DNA of 64,000 bases from Roseovarius sp. SCSIO 43702. Lineage in GTDB: Bacteria; Pseudomonadota; Alphaproteobacteria; Rhodobacterales; Rhodobacteraceae. Positions within the stretch are counted from its first letter, which is position 1. Every line of letters begins with the position of its first letter. Location of the stretch: contig NZ_CP080623.1 in NCBI RefSeq assembly GCF_019599045.1, positions 1,510,501 to 1,574,500 of the forward strand. Direction: 5' to 3'. The position numbers and the translations under genes are program-made. The notes beneath the pieces are model-generated. The model was not told the DNA's origin. It was given only the letters and a program-made list of their open reading frames with translations, and made no database searches. Below, in pieces: positions 1 through 7,497 of the stretch.

Positions 1-194
1 TCGCGGGGGTGGAGCGGATGCTGGACGGGATCGGCATTCCGCGCAGCCTGGCCGAGATCGGTGTGCCCGAGGACTGCGCCGCGCGGATCGCCGCGAAGGC
101 GGTGCAGGACAGCGCCGCCGGGACCAACCCGCGCGAGGCGGGGGTGGCCGAGGTCGAGGCGCTGGTGCGGGAGGCCATTCGCGGCGCCCGGTAG
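1..194 (+). CDS. Iron-containing alcohol dehydrogenase, C-terminal fragment (5' end outside window)
   Basis: Only about 64 C-terminal codons are inside the window; the frame is open from the first bases to TAG at 192-194. The visible peptide (GIPRSLAEIGVP, then an alanine-rich helix, then GTNPREAGVAEVEALVREA) matches the C-terminal helical domain of group III iron-type alcohol dehydrogenases, where a short-loop 'TNPR' segment precedes the last helix. The catalytic metal ligands would lie upstream and cannot be checked. The substrate cannot be inferred from this fragment. Confidence 0.6.
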   Translation, partial: AGVERMLDGIGIPRSLAEIGVPEDCAARIAAKAVQDSAAGTNPREAGVAEVEALVREAIRGAR

Positions 195-204
195 GGACCA
201 GCGA

Positions 205-239
205 GTTGCGCTGCATCATGTGTTGCGCTATGTGTTGCA
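205..239 (+). promoter_or_regulatory. Promoter and direct-repeat operator of ccdAB
   Basis: A -35-like TTGCGC (206-211) is followed after 17 bp by TATGTG (229-234). The same stretch carries direct repeats: GTTGCGCT at 205-212 and 222-229, and ATGTGTTGC at 218-226 and 230-238 (12 bp apart). The repeats overlap the predicted promoter and end 30 bp before the ccdA start. This is the arrangement expected for an autorepressed toxin-antitoxin operon; operator function is inferred. Confidence 0.45.
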
Positions 240-268
240 GGAAGTGGCGACCGTGGCGAGAGGACCTG

Positions 269-529
269 ATGCCAGCCCCCCTGCATATCCGCGACATCGG
301 TGAGGACCGGAAGGCGGCCCTCGAAACCGAGGCCAAGGCCGCGGGCAAGTCGATTGCCGATGTGGTTCGGGACTGGATCGATGCGGGCATCGCGAAATCG
401 CGCGCGGAGCGGGAGCAGGCCGCCTGGATCGCCGCCGCGAGGGAAGGCATCGCGGATGAGGCGCGTCACCTCGAGCGGAACGGCCCGAGCCTGGCCCGGT
501 TTCGGCAGGTGGGTGCCGGAAAGCCCTGA
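269..529 (+). CDS. ccdA: CcdA-type antitoxin
   Basis: An 86-residue protein starting at ATG 269, chosen because GAGAGGA lies just upstream; an earlier in-frame start at 206 would add a Cys/Trp-rich tail unlike the family. The N-terminal part (LHIRDIGEDRKAALETEAKAAGKS then VVRDWIDAGI) looks like a ribbon-helix-helix DNA-binding unit. The C-terminal NGPSLARFRQV resembles the CcdA tail that wraps and neutralises CcdB. The stop overlaps the toxin start by one base (TGATG), so the two are translationally coupled. It probably represses its own promoter at the direct repeats upstream. Family assignment rests mainly on the following ccdB gene. Confidence 0.75.
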   Translation: MPAPLHIRDIGEDRKAALETEAKAAGKSIADVVRDWIDAGIAKSRAEREQAAWIAAAREGIADEARHLERNGPSLARFRQVGAGKP

Positions 530-825
530 TGCAAGGTGCCATTCACCGACTTCGGGACGGCGATGAACTGGTCTGTCGTGTCCAGACCGACCTGGGTGTC
601 GAGACCCCATACGTCCTGTGCGCCCCGGTGCTGCCCCGGTCGGACTGGGGGGCGTTGACGCCGAAGCTGCATGTTCCGATCACCCTGAACGCGGAGGCCC
701 ATGTCGTCCTCATGTCGCAGATGGTCGCGATACCCGGTGCGGCCATGGGGCCGGTGGTGGGGGACGTCTGGGCGTGGCGCGACGACATCGTCGCGGCGGT
801 CGACCTTCTGGTTTGGGGATTCTGA
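529..825 (+). CDS. ccdB: CcdB-type gyrase-targeting toxin
   Basis: A 98-residue protein, the usual CcdB length (about 100). Family features visible are the early VQTDL segment, the central LHVPI...VVLMSQMVAIP strand, and the C-terminal LLVWGF. In F-plasmid CcdB the terminal Trp-Gly-Ile is needed to poison DNA gyrase; the Trp-Gly is kept here, with Phe last. CcdB binds GyrA and traps the cleaved DNA complex; CcdA releases it. A chromosomal copy like this could stabilise the region or be a residual addiction module. The intact W-G pair argues that it is still toxic. Confidence 0.8.
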   Translation: MQGAIHRLRDGDELVCRVQTDLGVETPYVLCAPVLPRSDWGALTPKLHVPITLNAEAHVVLMSQMVAIPGAAMGPVVGDVWAWRDDIVAAVDLLVWGF

Positions 826-833
826 CCGCGTGC

Positions 834-851
834 GCCGGGCCGAAGCCCGGC
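834..851. terminator. Hairpin between convergent ccdB and gatB
   Basis: GCCGGGC (834-840), CGAA loop, GCCCGGC (845-851): a 7-bp perfect stem. On the minus strand the loop reads TTCG, the very stable UUCG tetraloop. It lies between the stops of two convergent genes. No T-tract follows on either strand, so it may act as an RNA 3'-end stabiliser or a weak bidirectional terminator. Confidence 0.45.
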
Positions 852-861
852 CTTCGATGCC

Positions 862-2370
862 TCAAAGCCCGAGCTTCGCGCTCACGATCTGGTTGACGGC
901 CTTGGGGTTGGCGGTGCCGCCGGTGGCCTTCATCACCTGGCCCACGAACCAGCCGGCGAGCTTGGGGTTCTGTTTGGCCTTCTCGACCTGGGCGGGGTTC
1001 TCGGCGATGATGCGATCCACGGCTTCTTCGATGGCGCCGGTGTCCGTCACCTGCTTCATGCCGCGATCCTCGACGATCTTGGCGGGCGCATTTCCGGTTT
1101 CGATATGGATTTCAAGCACATCCTTGGCGATCTTCGTGCTGATCTCGTCGGCGGCGACCATGGCGAGGATGGCGGCGTTCACCTCCGGCCTGGCGATCTC
1201 GGCCGGGCTGATCTCGGCCTTGTTGGCGCGGCCCAGAACCTCGTTGATGACCCAGTTCGCGGTCTTCTTGCCATCGCCGCCACCCACCGAGGCCTCGAAG
1301 TAGTCGGCAAGGTCGCGGTCGGCGGTCAGGACCGAGGCATCGTATTCGGTGACGCCGAAATCCTTGACGAAACGGGCCTTCTTCTCGTCGGGCAGTTCGG
1401 GGAGGGAGGCCCGGATGCCATCGACCCAGTCCGGCTCGATCTCGAGCGGGAGGAGGTCGGGATCGGGGAAGTAGCGGTAGTCATGCGCCTCTTCCTTCGA
1501 GCGCATCGAGCGCGTCTCGCCGCGGTCGGGGTCGTAGAGGCGGGTTTCCTGCACCACCTCGCCGCCGCCCTCGAGGATGCCGATCTGGCGACGCGCTTCG
1601 AAATCAATGGCTTGCTGGATGAACCTCATGGAGTTCATGTTCTTGATCTCGCACCGCGTGCCCAGGTGCGAGAAGTCCTGCGTGTCCTGGTATTTCTCAT
1701 AGGCGCCGGGGCGGCAGACCGAGACGTTGACGTCGGCGCGCAGGTTGCCGTTCTGCATGTTGCCGTCGCAGGTGCCCAGGTAGCGCAGGATCTGGCGCAG
1801 CTTGGTGACATAGGCCGCCGCCTCCTCGGGGCCGCGGATGTCGGGGCGCGAGACGATTTCCATCAGGCAGACGCCCGTGCGGTTGAGATCGACGAAGGAC
1901 ATGGCCGGGTCCATGTCGTGAATCGATTTGCCGGCGTCCTGCTCCATGTGGATGCGCTCGATGCGCACGCGGCGGGCGATGCCGGGCTCCATGTCCACGA
2001 GGATTTCGCCCTCGCCCACGATGGGGTGGTAGAGCTGTGAAATCTGGTAGCCCTGCGGCAGGTCGGGGTAGAAATAGTTCTTGCGGTCGAAGGCGGAGCG
2101 GAGGTTGATCTCGGCCTTGAGGCCCAGCCCGGTGCGCACCGTCTGTTCGACGCAGAATTCGTTGATGACCGGCAGCATTCCGGGCATGGCCGCGTCCACG
2201 AAGCTCACGTTCGAGTTGGGCTCGGCGCCGAATTCGGTCGAAGCGCCCGAGAAGAGCTTGGCGGCGCTTGCGACCTGGGCATGGACCTCCATGCCGATCA
2301 CCAGTTCCCAGTCGTGTTTCGCGCCGGAAATCACCTTGGGTTTCGGCGGCTCAAAGGTCAGGTCAAGCAT
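862..2370 (-). CDS. gatB: Aspartyl/glutamyl-tRNA(Asn/Gln) amidotransferase subunit B
   Basis: A 502-residue protein, full length for GatB. With GatA and GatC it converts misacylated Glu-tRNA(Gln) and Asp-tRNA(Asn) to Gln-/Asn-tRNA in the cytoplasm. Recognisable segments in order: [12 protein letters not shown] near the start, [14 protein letters not shown] (kinase-like core), [27 protein letters not shown], and the C-terminal tRNA-binding GatB/YqeY domain ending [15 protein letters not shown] use the ATG at 2370 (MLDLTFEPP), the family's usual start in Rhodobacterales, rather than a TTG five codons upstream. gatA and gatC are not in the window. Confidence 0.97.
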   Translation of the reverse strand: MLDLTFEPPKPKVISGAKHDWELVIGMEVHAQVASAAKLFSGASTEFGAEPNSNVSFVDAAMPGMLPVINEFCVEQTVRTGLGLKAEINLRSAFDRKNYFYPDLPQGYQISQLYHPIVGEGEILVDMEPGIARRVRIERIHMEQDAGKSIHDMDPAMSFVDLNRTGVCLMEIVSRPDIRGPEEAAAYVTKLRQILRYLGTCDGNMQNGNLRADVNVSVCRPGAYEKYQDTQDFSHLGTRCEIKNMNSMRFIQQAIDFEARRQIGILEGGGEVVQETRLYDPDRGETRSMRSKEEAHDYRYFPDPDLLPLEIEPDWVDGIRASLPELPDEKKARFVKDFGVTEYDASVLTADRDLADYFEASVGGGDGKKTANWVINEVLGRANKAEISPAEIARPEVNAAILAMVAADEISTKIAKDVLEIHIETGNAPAKIVEDRGMKQVTDTGAIEEAVDRIIAENPAQVEKAKQNPKLAGWFVGQVMKATGGTANPKAVNQIVSAKLGL

Positions 2371-2688
2371 GAAGGCATCCCGCAATCGACTAACGCCTGT
2401 GTTCTAGTGGAGCGCGCGGGGCGGGGCAAGGTCAGGTGGACATCCGGGGAAGCCGAGACATGCCGGCGGCCGAGAGGGCGATGGCCGGTGGAGCGCCTGC
2501 GTCCAGACAAGCGGGTGCAGCTCGCGCAGGTGATGGGCCAGCACCCTTTCCAGCAGGCGGTGCAGATCGGCCCGGATGGCCGTGGGCGCGCGGTCATGGC
2601 GGATTGTCGCCGGGGGCGCGGCGGCGGCAGGCGGAGGCCCGCGCAGCGGGAGATTGCCTTTGGCCGCGTTTCGAGGAATCATCGCGCG
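2371..2688. other. Intergenic region between divergent gatB and a lytic transglycosylase gene
   Basis: About 318 bases separate the two start codons. Open frames cross it on both strands but their peptides are low-complexity Arg/Ala/Pro-rich and match nothing I recognise. A stretch around 2500-2600 read on the minus strand (RADLHRLLERVLAHHLRELHP) looks slightly protein-like, which could be a decayed gene. I see no clear promoter, tRNA or repeat. Promoters for both flanking genes must lie here. Confidence 0.5.
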
Positions 2689-3402
2689 ATGATCCGGCTG
2701 CCACTGTTCCTTGTCCTGTGCCTGGGCCTTCTGCCCGTCCTGCCGCCGCCGGCGGCGGCGGAGATCACCATGCGTGCCGCCGGGCTCGAGACATCGTTGC
2801 GGCCGGTCGCGCGGCCGGTGAGCCTTCCCCGGATGCGCTGGGCGAAGAAGCGGGAGGCGACGCTCTGGACCCACAGCGCGATGGCCGCGCTCGGGGCGCA
2901 TGGCGCGCCGCTGGTTCGCACCGTGCCGCAGGATATCGACAGCTGGTGCCCGGCCTATCGCGGCGCGGATGCGCGGGTGCGCAAGGCGTTCTGGGTGGGG
3001 CTTCTGTCGGCGCTGGCCAAGCACGAGAGCACCTATCGCGCCGACGCGGTGGGCGGCGGGGGCCGGTGGTTCGGCCTGTTGCAGATCCTCCCGGCGACGG
3101 CGCGCAGCTATGGCTGTGCCGCGCGGACGGGGCGGGAGCTCACGCATGGACCCGCGAACCTCGCCTGCGCGATCCGCATCATGGCCCGGACGGTGCCGCG
3201 CGATCGCGCGATCGCGGTGCATTCGGGACGCTGGCGCGGGGTGGCGGCGGATTGGGGGCCGATGACCTCGAAGGAGAAGCGGCGCGACATGAAGGCGTGG
3301 CTGCGCAGCCAGCCCTACTGTCAGGGGTTGGGACAGGTGCGGCCGCAGGCGCGGCCCGACAGCGCCTGGCCCGTCACCGTGGTGCAGGCCGGGACGGAAT
3401 AG
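2689..3402 (+). CDS. Lytic transglycosylase (SLT domain), periplasmic
   Basis: A 237-residue protein from ATG 2689 (GAGGA upstream). A signal peptide is evident (hydrophobic LPLFLVLCLGLLPVLPP then AAA-E). The mature part has the Goose-lysozyme/SLT pattern: a helix ending in the probable catalytic Glu in LAKHESTYRADAV, then GRWFGLLQILPATARSYGC, then AIRIMARTV. Cys residues in SWCPAY, YGCAAR, NLACAI and QPYC could form disulfides. It would cleave peptidoglycan glycan strands, for remodelling or insertion of an envelope complex. No assembly system is next to it. The next gene on the other strand (pepN) ends 17 bases downstream. Confidence 0.85.
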   Translation: MIRLPLFLVLCLGLLPVLPPPAAAEITMRAAGLETSLRPVARPVSLPRMRWAKKREATLWTHSAMAALGAHGAPLVRTVPQDIDSWCPAYRGADARVRKAFWVGLLSALAKHESTYRADAVGGGGRWFGLLQILPATARSYGCAARTGRELTHGPANLACAIRIMARTVPRDRAIAVHSGRWRGVAADWGPMTSKEKRRDMKAWLRSQPYCQGLGQVRPQARPDSAWPVTVVQAGTE

Positions 3403-3418
3403 GCCGCAACGCCCGGCG

Positions 3419-6013
3419 TCAGGCGCGGGCGCCGAGGATGCGCGTGACCATCTCGGTCGTGTCGCGGCTGAGATTCGGCAGGTCGAGGATGCGCTCCAGT
3501 TGCGCCTCGATGAGTGCCTGGCGGTTCTCGTCGAAGCGCCGCCATGTCTCGAAGGCCGCGCACATCCGCGCGGTGGTCTGCGGGTTGAGCGGGTCGAGGC
3601 GCATCAGCCAGTCTGCCAAGAGCCGGTAGCCCGCCCCGTCGGCGCGGTGGAACCCCGCCTGCGACATGGTGAGCGCGCCCAGCACGGACCGGAAGCGGTT
3701 GGGGTTCTTCAGGGTGAAGTCCGGGTGGTCGGTCAGCCGGGCGGCCACGTCGGGCGTGTCGGCCGGATCGGCGTTGAGGATCTGCAGGGAAAACCACTTG
3801 TCGAGGACGAGCCGGTCGTGGCGCCACTGGTCGTAGAAGGCCGAGACCGCCGCGTCGCCACGGCCGGCGCGGATGAGGTTGCCGAGCGCGGCCAGTTGCT
3901 GCGTCATGTTGTCGGCGGCGTCGTATTGCGCCTGCGCCTGCGTGCCGCCGTCCTGCCGGGTGATCATCGCGAGCGCGGCGTTGGTGAGGGCGCGCGCACC
4001 GGACTGGACCGCGTCGGGGCGGTAGGGTCCGGTGACCTGGTGGCGGTCGTAGAGGGTGCGGGCGGTGGTCTCCATCGCGCTGGCCCGCGCGTCGCGCAGC
4101 GCTTCCAGCGCCTGCCAGATGGCGAGGGGGTCGGGGGTGTGGCCGGCGTCGTGGAGCGCCTGGGCCAGGTCCTCCTCGGAGGGAAGGCCCAGGGCAAGCG
4201 CGCGAAAGGCCGGATCGAGGCTTTCGTCCCGAGCCATGGTTTCGACCGCGTCGAGGTAGAGCGGGTCGGGCGCGGCCCCCTCGCGCAGCGTGGCGAGCAG
4301 CCCGTCCCGCGCCAGCGCGCGCCCGGCTTCCCACTTGTTGAACGGGTCGGTGTCGTGGGCCAGCAGGAAGGCGCGTTCGCGGTTCGTCGTCTCGCGGTTC
4401 AGGATCACGGGGGCGGAGAAGCCGCGCAGGATCGACGGGACGGGGCGCGAGGAGAGCCCTTCGAAGGTGAAGCTCTGCCGTGTCTCGGTCATCTCGAGCA
4501 CCGTGGTCTCGCGCACCTCGTCGCCGTTCTCGTTGAGCAACCCCACCGCGATCGGAATGACGCGCGGGGGCTTTTCGTCCTGCCCCGGCGTGGGCGGCGT
4601 GTCCTGTTCGAAAGTGAGGGTATAGGTGCCGCCCGCGGGCTCGCCCGGTGCGGCGGTGTCCCGGCCCGGTGTCCAGGTTTCCGTGACGGTCAGCCGGGGG
4701 GTGCCGGCGTCGGTATACCAGCGCTTGAATTGCGAGAGGTCGCGGCCCGTCGCATCCTCGAACACCTTGAGCCAATCCTCGATCGTGCAGGCCTGTCCGT
4801 CGTGACGGTCGAAATAGAGGTCGAGCGCCTTGTAATAGGCATCGTCGCCCACGAGGGTCTTGAGCATTCCGATCAGCTCGGCGCCCTTTTCGTAGACGGT
4901 CGCGGTGTAGAAATTGTTGATCTCGACGAAGGAGGCGGGCCGCACCGGGTGCGCGAGCGGGCCGTTATCCTCGCGGAACTGGCGGGCGCGGAGGGCGATC
5001 ACGTCCTCGATCCGCTTGACGGGTGCGCTGCGCATGTCGGCGGTGAACTGCGCGTCGCGGAAGACGGTGAGCCCTTCCTTGAGGCAAAGCTGGAACCAGT
5101 CGCGGCAGGTGATGCGGTTGCCGGTCCAGTTGTGGAAATACTCGTGCGCAATGATCGCCTCGATCCGTTCGAAATTGGAATCGGTCGAGGTCTCGGGCGA
5201 GGCCAAGACACAGGACGAGTTGAAGATGTTCAACCCCTTGTTTTCCATCGCGCCCATGTTGAAGTCATCCACGGCCACGATGTTGAATATGTCCAGGTCA
5301 TATTCGCGGCCATAGACGTTTTCGTCCCATTGCATCGACCGCTTCAGCGCCTCCATCCCGAAGGCGCACTTGTCCTCGTCGCCGGGGCGCACCCAGATGT
5401 TGAGCTCGACCTCGCGGCCCGATTTCGTGGTGAAGCTGTCGGCGTGGTTCACCAGGTCGCCCGCGACGAGCGCGAAGAGATAGGCGGGCTTGGGCCAGGG
5501 ATCGTGCCATTCGGCCCAGCCATCGCCCGACCCGGCGGGGTTGCCGTTCGACAGCTTCACGGGCTCGGGCCCCTCGATGCGGACGGTGAAGACCGACATG
5601 ACATCGGGGCGGTCGGGATAGTAGGTGATCTTGCGGAAGCCCTCGGCCTCGCATTGCGTGCAATACATGCCGTTCGAGAGATAGAGACCTTCGAGCGCGG
5701 TATTCGCGGCGGGGTCGATTTCGACCTCGGCCTCCCACACGAAGGGCGCGTCGGGCACCTCGCAGGTGAGGCCGGTGTCGGTGAGCGTGGGGGTCACAGG
5801 CGCACCGTCGATGCGCGCCCAGACGAGATCGAGTCCTTCACCGTCGAGCGTGAAGGGTCCCGGCGGCGCGTCGGGATCGGGCCGGAAGGCGATCCGGCTT
5901 GTCACGCGGGTGGCCGAGGGCGAGAGGCGGAAGGTCAGATGCACGCTGTCGACGATGTAGGGGAAGGGGGCGTAATCCGTCAGATAGATCGTCGCGGGCG
6001 CGGCATCTTTCAT
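3419..6013 (-). CDS. pepN: Aminopeptidase N (M1 metallopeptidase)
   Basis: An 864-residue protein, normal for the bacterial PepN branch. It removes N-terminal amino acids from peptides in the cytoplasm. The substrate-binding exopeptidase motif GAMEN is at residues 254-258. The zinc site is complete: H290-E-Y-F-H294 with the third ligand E313 in LKEGLT. The C-terminal helical superhelix domain includes KNPNRFRSVLG and ends QLERILDLPNLSRDTTEMV. The ATG at 6013 has GGAG eight bases upstream. Monocistronic as far as can be seen. Confidence 0.97.
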   Translation of the reverse strand: MKDAAPATIYLTDYAPFPYIVDSVHLTFRLSPSATRVTSRIAFRPDPDAPPGPFTLDGEGLDLVWARIDGAPVTPTLTDTGLTCEVPDAPFVWEAEVEIDPAANTALEGLYLSNGMYCTQCEAEGFRKITYYPDRPDVMSVFTVRIEGPEPVKLSNGNPAGSGDGWAEWHDPWPKPAYLFALVAGDLVNHADSFTTKSGREVELNIWVRPGDEDKCAFGMEALKRSMQWDENVYGREYDLDIFNIVAVDDFNMGAMENKGLNIFNSSCVLASPETSTDSNFERIEAIIAHEYFHNWTGNRITCRDWFQLCLKEGLTVFRDAQFTADMRSAPVKRIEDVIALRARQFREDNGPLAHPVRPASFVEINNFYTATVYEKGAELIGMLKTLVGDDAYYKALDLYFDRHDGQACTIEDWLKVFEDATGRDLSQFKRWYTDAGTPRLTVTETWTPGRDTAAPGEPAGGTYTLTFEQDTPPTPGQDEKPPRVIPIAVGLLNENGDEVRETTVLEMTETRQSFTFEGLSSRPVPSILRGFSAPVILNRETTNRERAFLLAHDTDPFNKWEAGRALARDGLLATLREGAAPDPLYLDAVETMARDESLDPAFRALALGLPSEEDLAQALHDAGHTPDPLAIWQALEALRDARASAMETTARTLYDRHQVTGPYRPDAVQSGARALTNAALAMITRQDGGTQAQAQYDAADNMTQQLAALGNLIRAGRGDAAVSAFYDQWRHDRLVLDKWFSLQILNADPADTPDVAARLTDHPDFTLKNPNRFRSVLGALTMSQAGFHRADGAGYRLLADWLMRLDPLNPQTTARMCAAFETWRRFDENRQALIEAQLERILDLPNLSRDTTEMVTRILGARA

Positions 6014-6130
6014 CTTGTCGATCTCCGGTTTCGGAACAAATGGGACGGTGAAACGTTAGTGCGCCGAGTTGAGGGCCGCAATGCCCCGCGAGGCCGCGGC
6101 ACCGGGACAGCAAATGAATGGAGAGATGCG

Positions 6131-6340
6131 ATGTCAGCACCCGATACCAACGTCAAGAAGCAGGAAAAACGGCACAAGGGGCCACTGGCCGGGATGTTGG
6201 CGGTTGTCATCTTCGCGGGCGTCCTCCTGATCGCCCTCGGTGCCTATATCGTCTACCAGGGCAACGAGCCGCGTGACGCCGAGGAGGCGGATATTCCCGC
6301 GCCGGTGGTGGACGAGCTTTCCGATACGGATGGCGGCTGA
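6131..6340 (+). CDS. Small single-pass membrane protein, unknown function
   Basis: A 69-residue protein from ATG 6131 with GGAGAG just upstream. It has a Lys/Arg-rich N-terminus (KKQEKRHKGP), one strong membrane segment (LAGMLAVVIFAGVLLIALGAYIVY, about residues 19-42) and an acidic tail (EPRDAEEADIPAPVVDELSDTDGG). By the positive-inside rule the N-terminus is cytoplasmic and the acidic tail periplasmic. It is divergent from pepN, 117 bases away. I do not recognise a named family. Confidence 0.7.
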   Translation: MSAPDTNVKKQEKRHKGPLAGMLAVVIFAGVLLIALGAYIVYQGNEPRDAEEADIPAPVVDELSDTDGG

Positions 6341-6371
6341 GCGCGGGCTGTCGCGTGAGAGCCGCAAGGAA

Positions 6372-6406
6372 CAAGGGCGCACCGGGCGGAAGCTCGGGCG
6401 CCTTTT
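6372..6406 (+). terminator. Weak candidate terminator after the small membrane protein gene
   Basis: CAAGGGCGC and GGGCGCCTTTT can pair with one bulge (AAGG-G-CGC with GCGCCTT), followed by TTTT. The loop is long (about 15 bases) and the stem imperfect, so this is tentative. Confidence 0.3.
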
Positions 6407-6446
6407 CGCGCCGTGCCGCCCGGCCGTGTGAGAGCGGGTTGCCGCG

Positions 6447-6608
6447 ATGAGCCGGATGCGGCGCAAGGGAGACCTTCCGCAGAAGCCCTGCGCCATGTGC
6501 GGGCGGCCTTTCGCATGGCGCCGGAAATGGGCGAGGGTCTGGGACGAGGTGCGCCATTGCAGCGAGCGGTGCCGGCGCGCCGCCAAAAGAGGCGGCCACA
6601 GTGCATGA
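6447..6608 (+). CDS. DUF2256 small zinc-ribbon-like protein
   Basis: A 53-codon gene. It has two CxxC/CxxxC pairs: C15-A-M-C18 and C38-S-E-R-C42, separated by a tryptophan-rich segment ([12 protein letters not shown]). This is the DUF2256 pattern (KPCxxCgRPFxWRRKW...CSxRC). The cysteines probably bind one zinc. The high Arg/Lys content suggests nucleic-acid binding, but the family's function is not established. It stands alone between a small membrane protein gene and a glutamine amidotransferase gene. Confidence 0.8.
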   Translation: MSRMRRKGDLPQKPCAMCGRPFAWRRKWARVWDEVRHCSERCRRAAKRGGHSA

Positions 6609-6702
6609 GAGCACAACGGCCTGATCGCAGCGGCCGCTTTTCACCGTGGACGCGCGCGTTTATGTAGGGGAGGAGACCGTTTCCGAAGGATCTGCGCCGC
6701 TC

Positions 6703-7488
6703 ATGACCGACCATCGCCCCGTCATAGGTGTCATCTGCAACCATTACCTGGTCGACGACCGCTACCCGGTTCATGCGGGCGGGACGATGAATTCGGCCGC
6801 GATCGCCGAGGCGGCGGGGTGCATGCCCCTGCTGGTTCCGACCGACCCGCGATTCGTGACGGTCGGTGAACTTCTCGATCGCTGTGACGGGTTCCTTCTG
6901 ACCGGGGGGCGGCCCAACGTCCACCCGAGCGAGTATGGCGAGGAGCCGACCGAGGCGCATGGCGCCTTCGACCAGGCGCGCGATGCGATCGCGCTGCCGC
7001 TGGTGCGGGCCTGTGTGGAGCGGGGACAGCCGATCCTGGGGCTCTGCCGGGGCTTCCAGGAGATGAACGTCGCGCTGGGCGGAAGCCTGCACCCGGAAAT
7101 CCGCGATCTGCCGGGCCGCGACAATCACCGGATGCCGCCCGATGGCACGCTCGAGGAGCAGTTCGCGCTGCGCCACATGGTGACGTTCACGGAGGGTGGC
7201 GTCTTTCATCGGTTGCTGGGCGCGCGCGAGGTGATGACCAACACGCTGCACGGGCAGGGCATCGTGCGGGCGGGCAAGCGGGTGGTGATCGACGGACACG
7301 CCCCCGACGGGACGCCCGAGGCGATCTACGTGAAGGATGCGCCCGGTTTCGCGCTGGGGGTCCAGTGGCATCCCGAGTGGAAGGCGGCGACGGACCCGGT
7401 GTCGCGGCCGCTTTTCGATGCCTTCGGGGAGGCGGCGCGCGCATGGAGCGCCGGGATGCGCGGCGAGGGCGCGCGGCGGAGCGCCTGA
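6703..7488 (+). CDS. Gamma-glutamyl-gamma-aminobutyrate hydrolase family protein (class I glutamine amidotransferase-like, PuuD type)
   Basis: A 261-residue protein starting at MTDHRPVIGV; a GTG 19 codons upstream is possible but GAAGGA lies nearer this ATG. The nucleophile elbow is GLCRGFQ with C115, and the His-Glu of the triad is in QWHPEW (H223, E225). LLTGGRPNVHPSEYG is typical of the peptidase C26/PuuD branch, which hydrolyses gamma-glutamyl amides such as gamma-Glu-GABA in putrescine breakdown. No putrescine genes are adjacent, so the substrate is uncertain. Confidence 0.88.
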   Translation: MTDHRPVIGVICNHYLVDDRYPVHAGGTMNSAAIAEAAGCMPLLVPTDPRFVTVGELLDRCDGFLLTGGRPNVHPSEYGEEPTEAHGAFDQARDAIALPLVRACVERGQPILGLCRGFQEMNVALGGSLHPEIRDLPGRDNHRMPPDGTLEEQFALRHMVTFTEGGVFHRLLGAREVMTNTLHGQGIVRAGKRVVIDGHAPDGTPEAIYVKDAPGFALGVQWHPEWKAATDPVSRPLFDAFGEAARAWSAGMRGEGARRSA

Positions 7489-7497
7489 CGGTCAGGC
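7483..7497. other. 15-bp palindrome across two convergent stop codons
   Basis: GCCTGAC-G-GTCAGGC. It contains the TGA of the amidotransferase gene (7486-7488) and the TGA of the Hint protein gene on the other strand (7492-7494). As RNA it can form a short hairpin at both 3' ends; there is no T-tract. Confidence 0.35.

Noticed and set aside
3500..6340. A 946-codon plus-strand frame antisense to pepN
   Set aside because: pepN on the minus strand has complete catalytic motifs. Only the last 69 codons of this frame, from ATG 6131, look like a real small gene.
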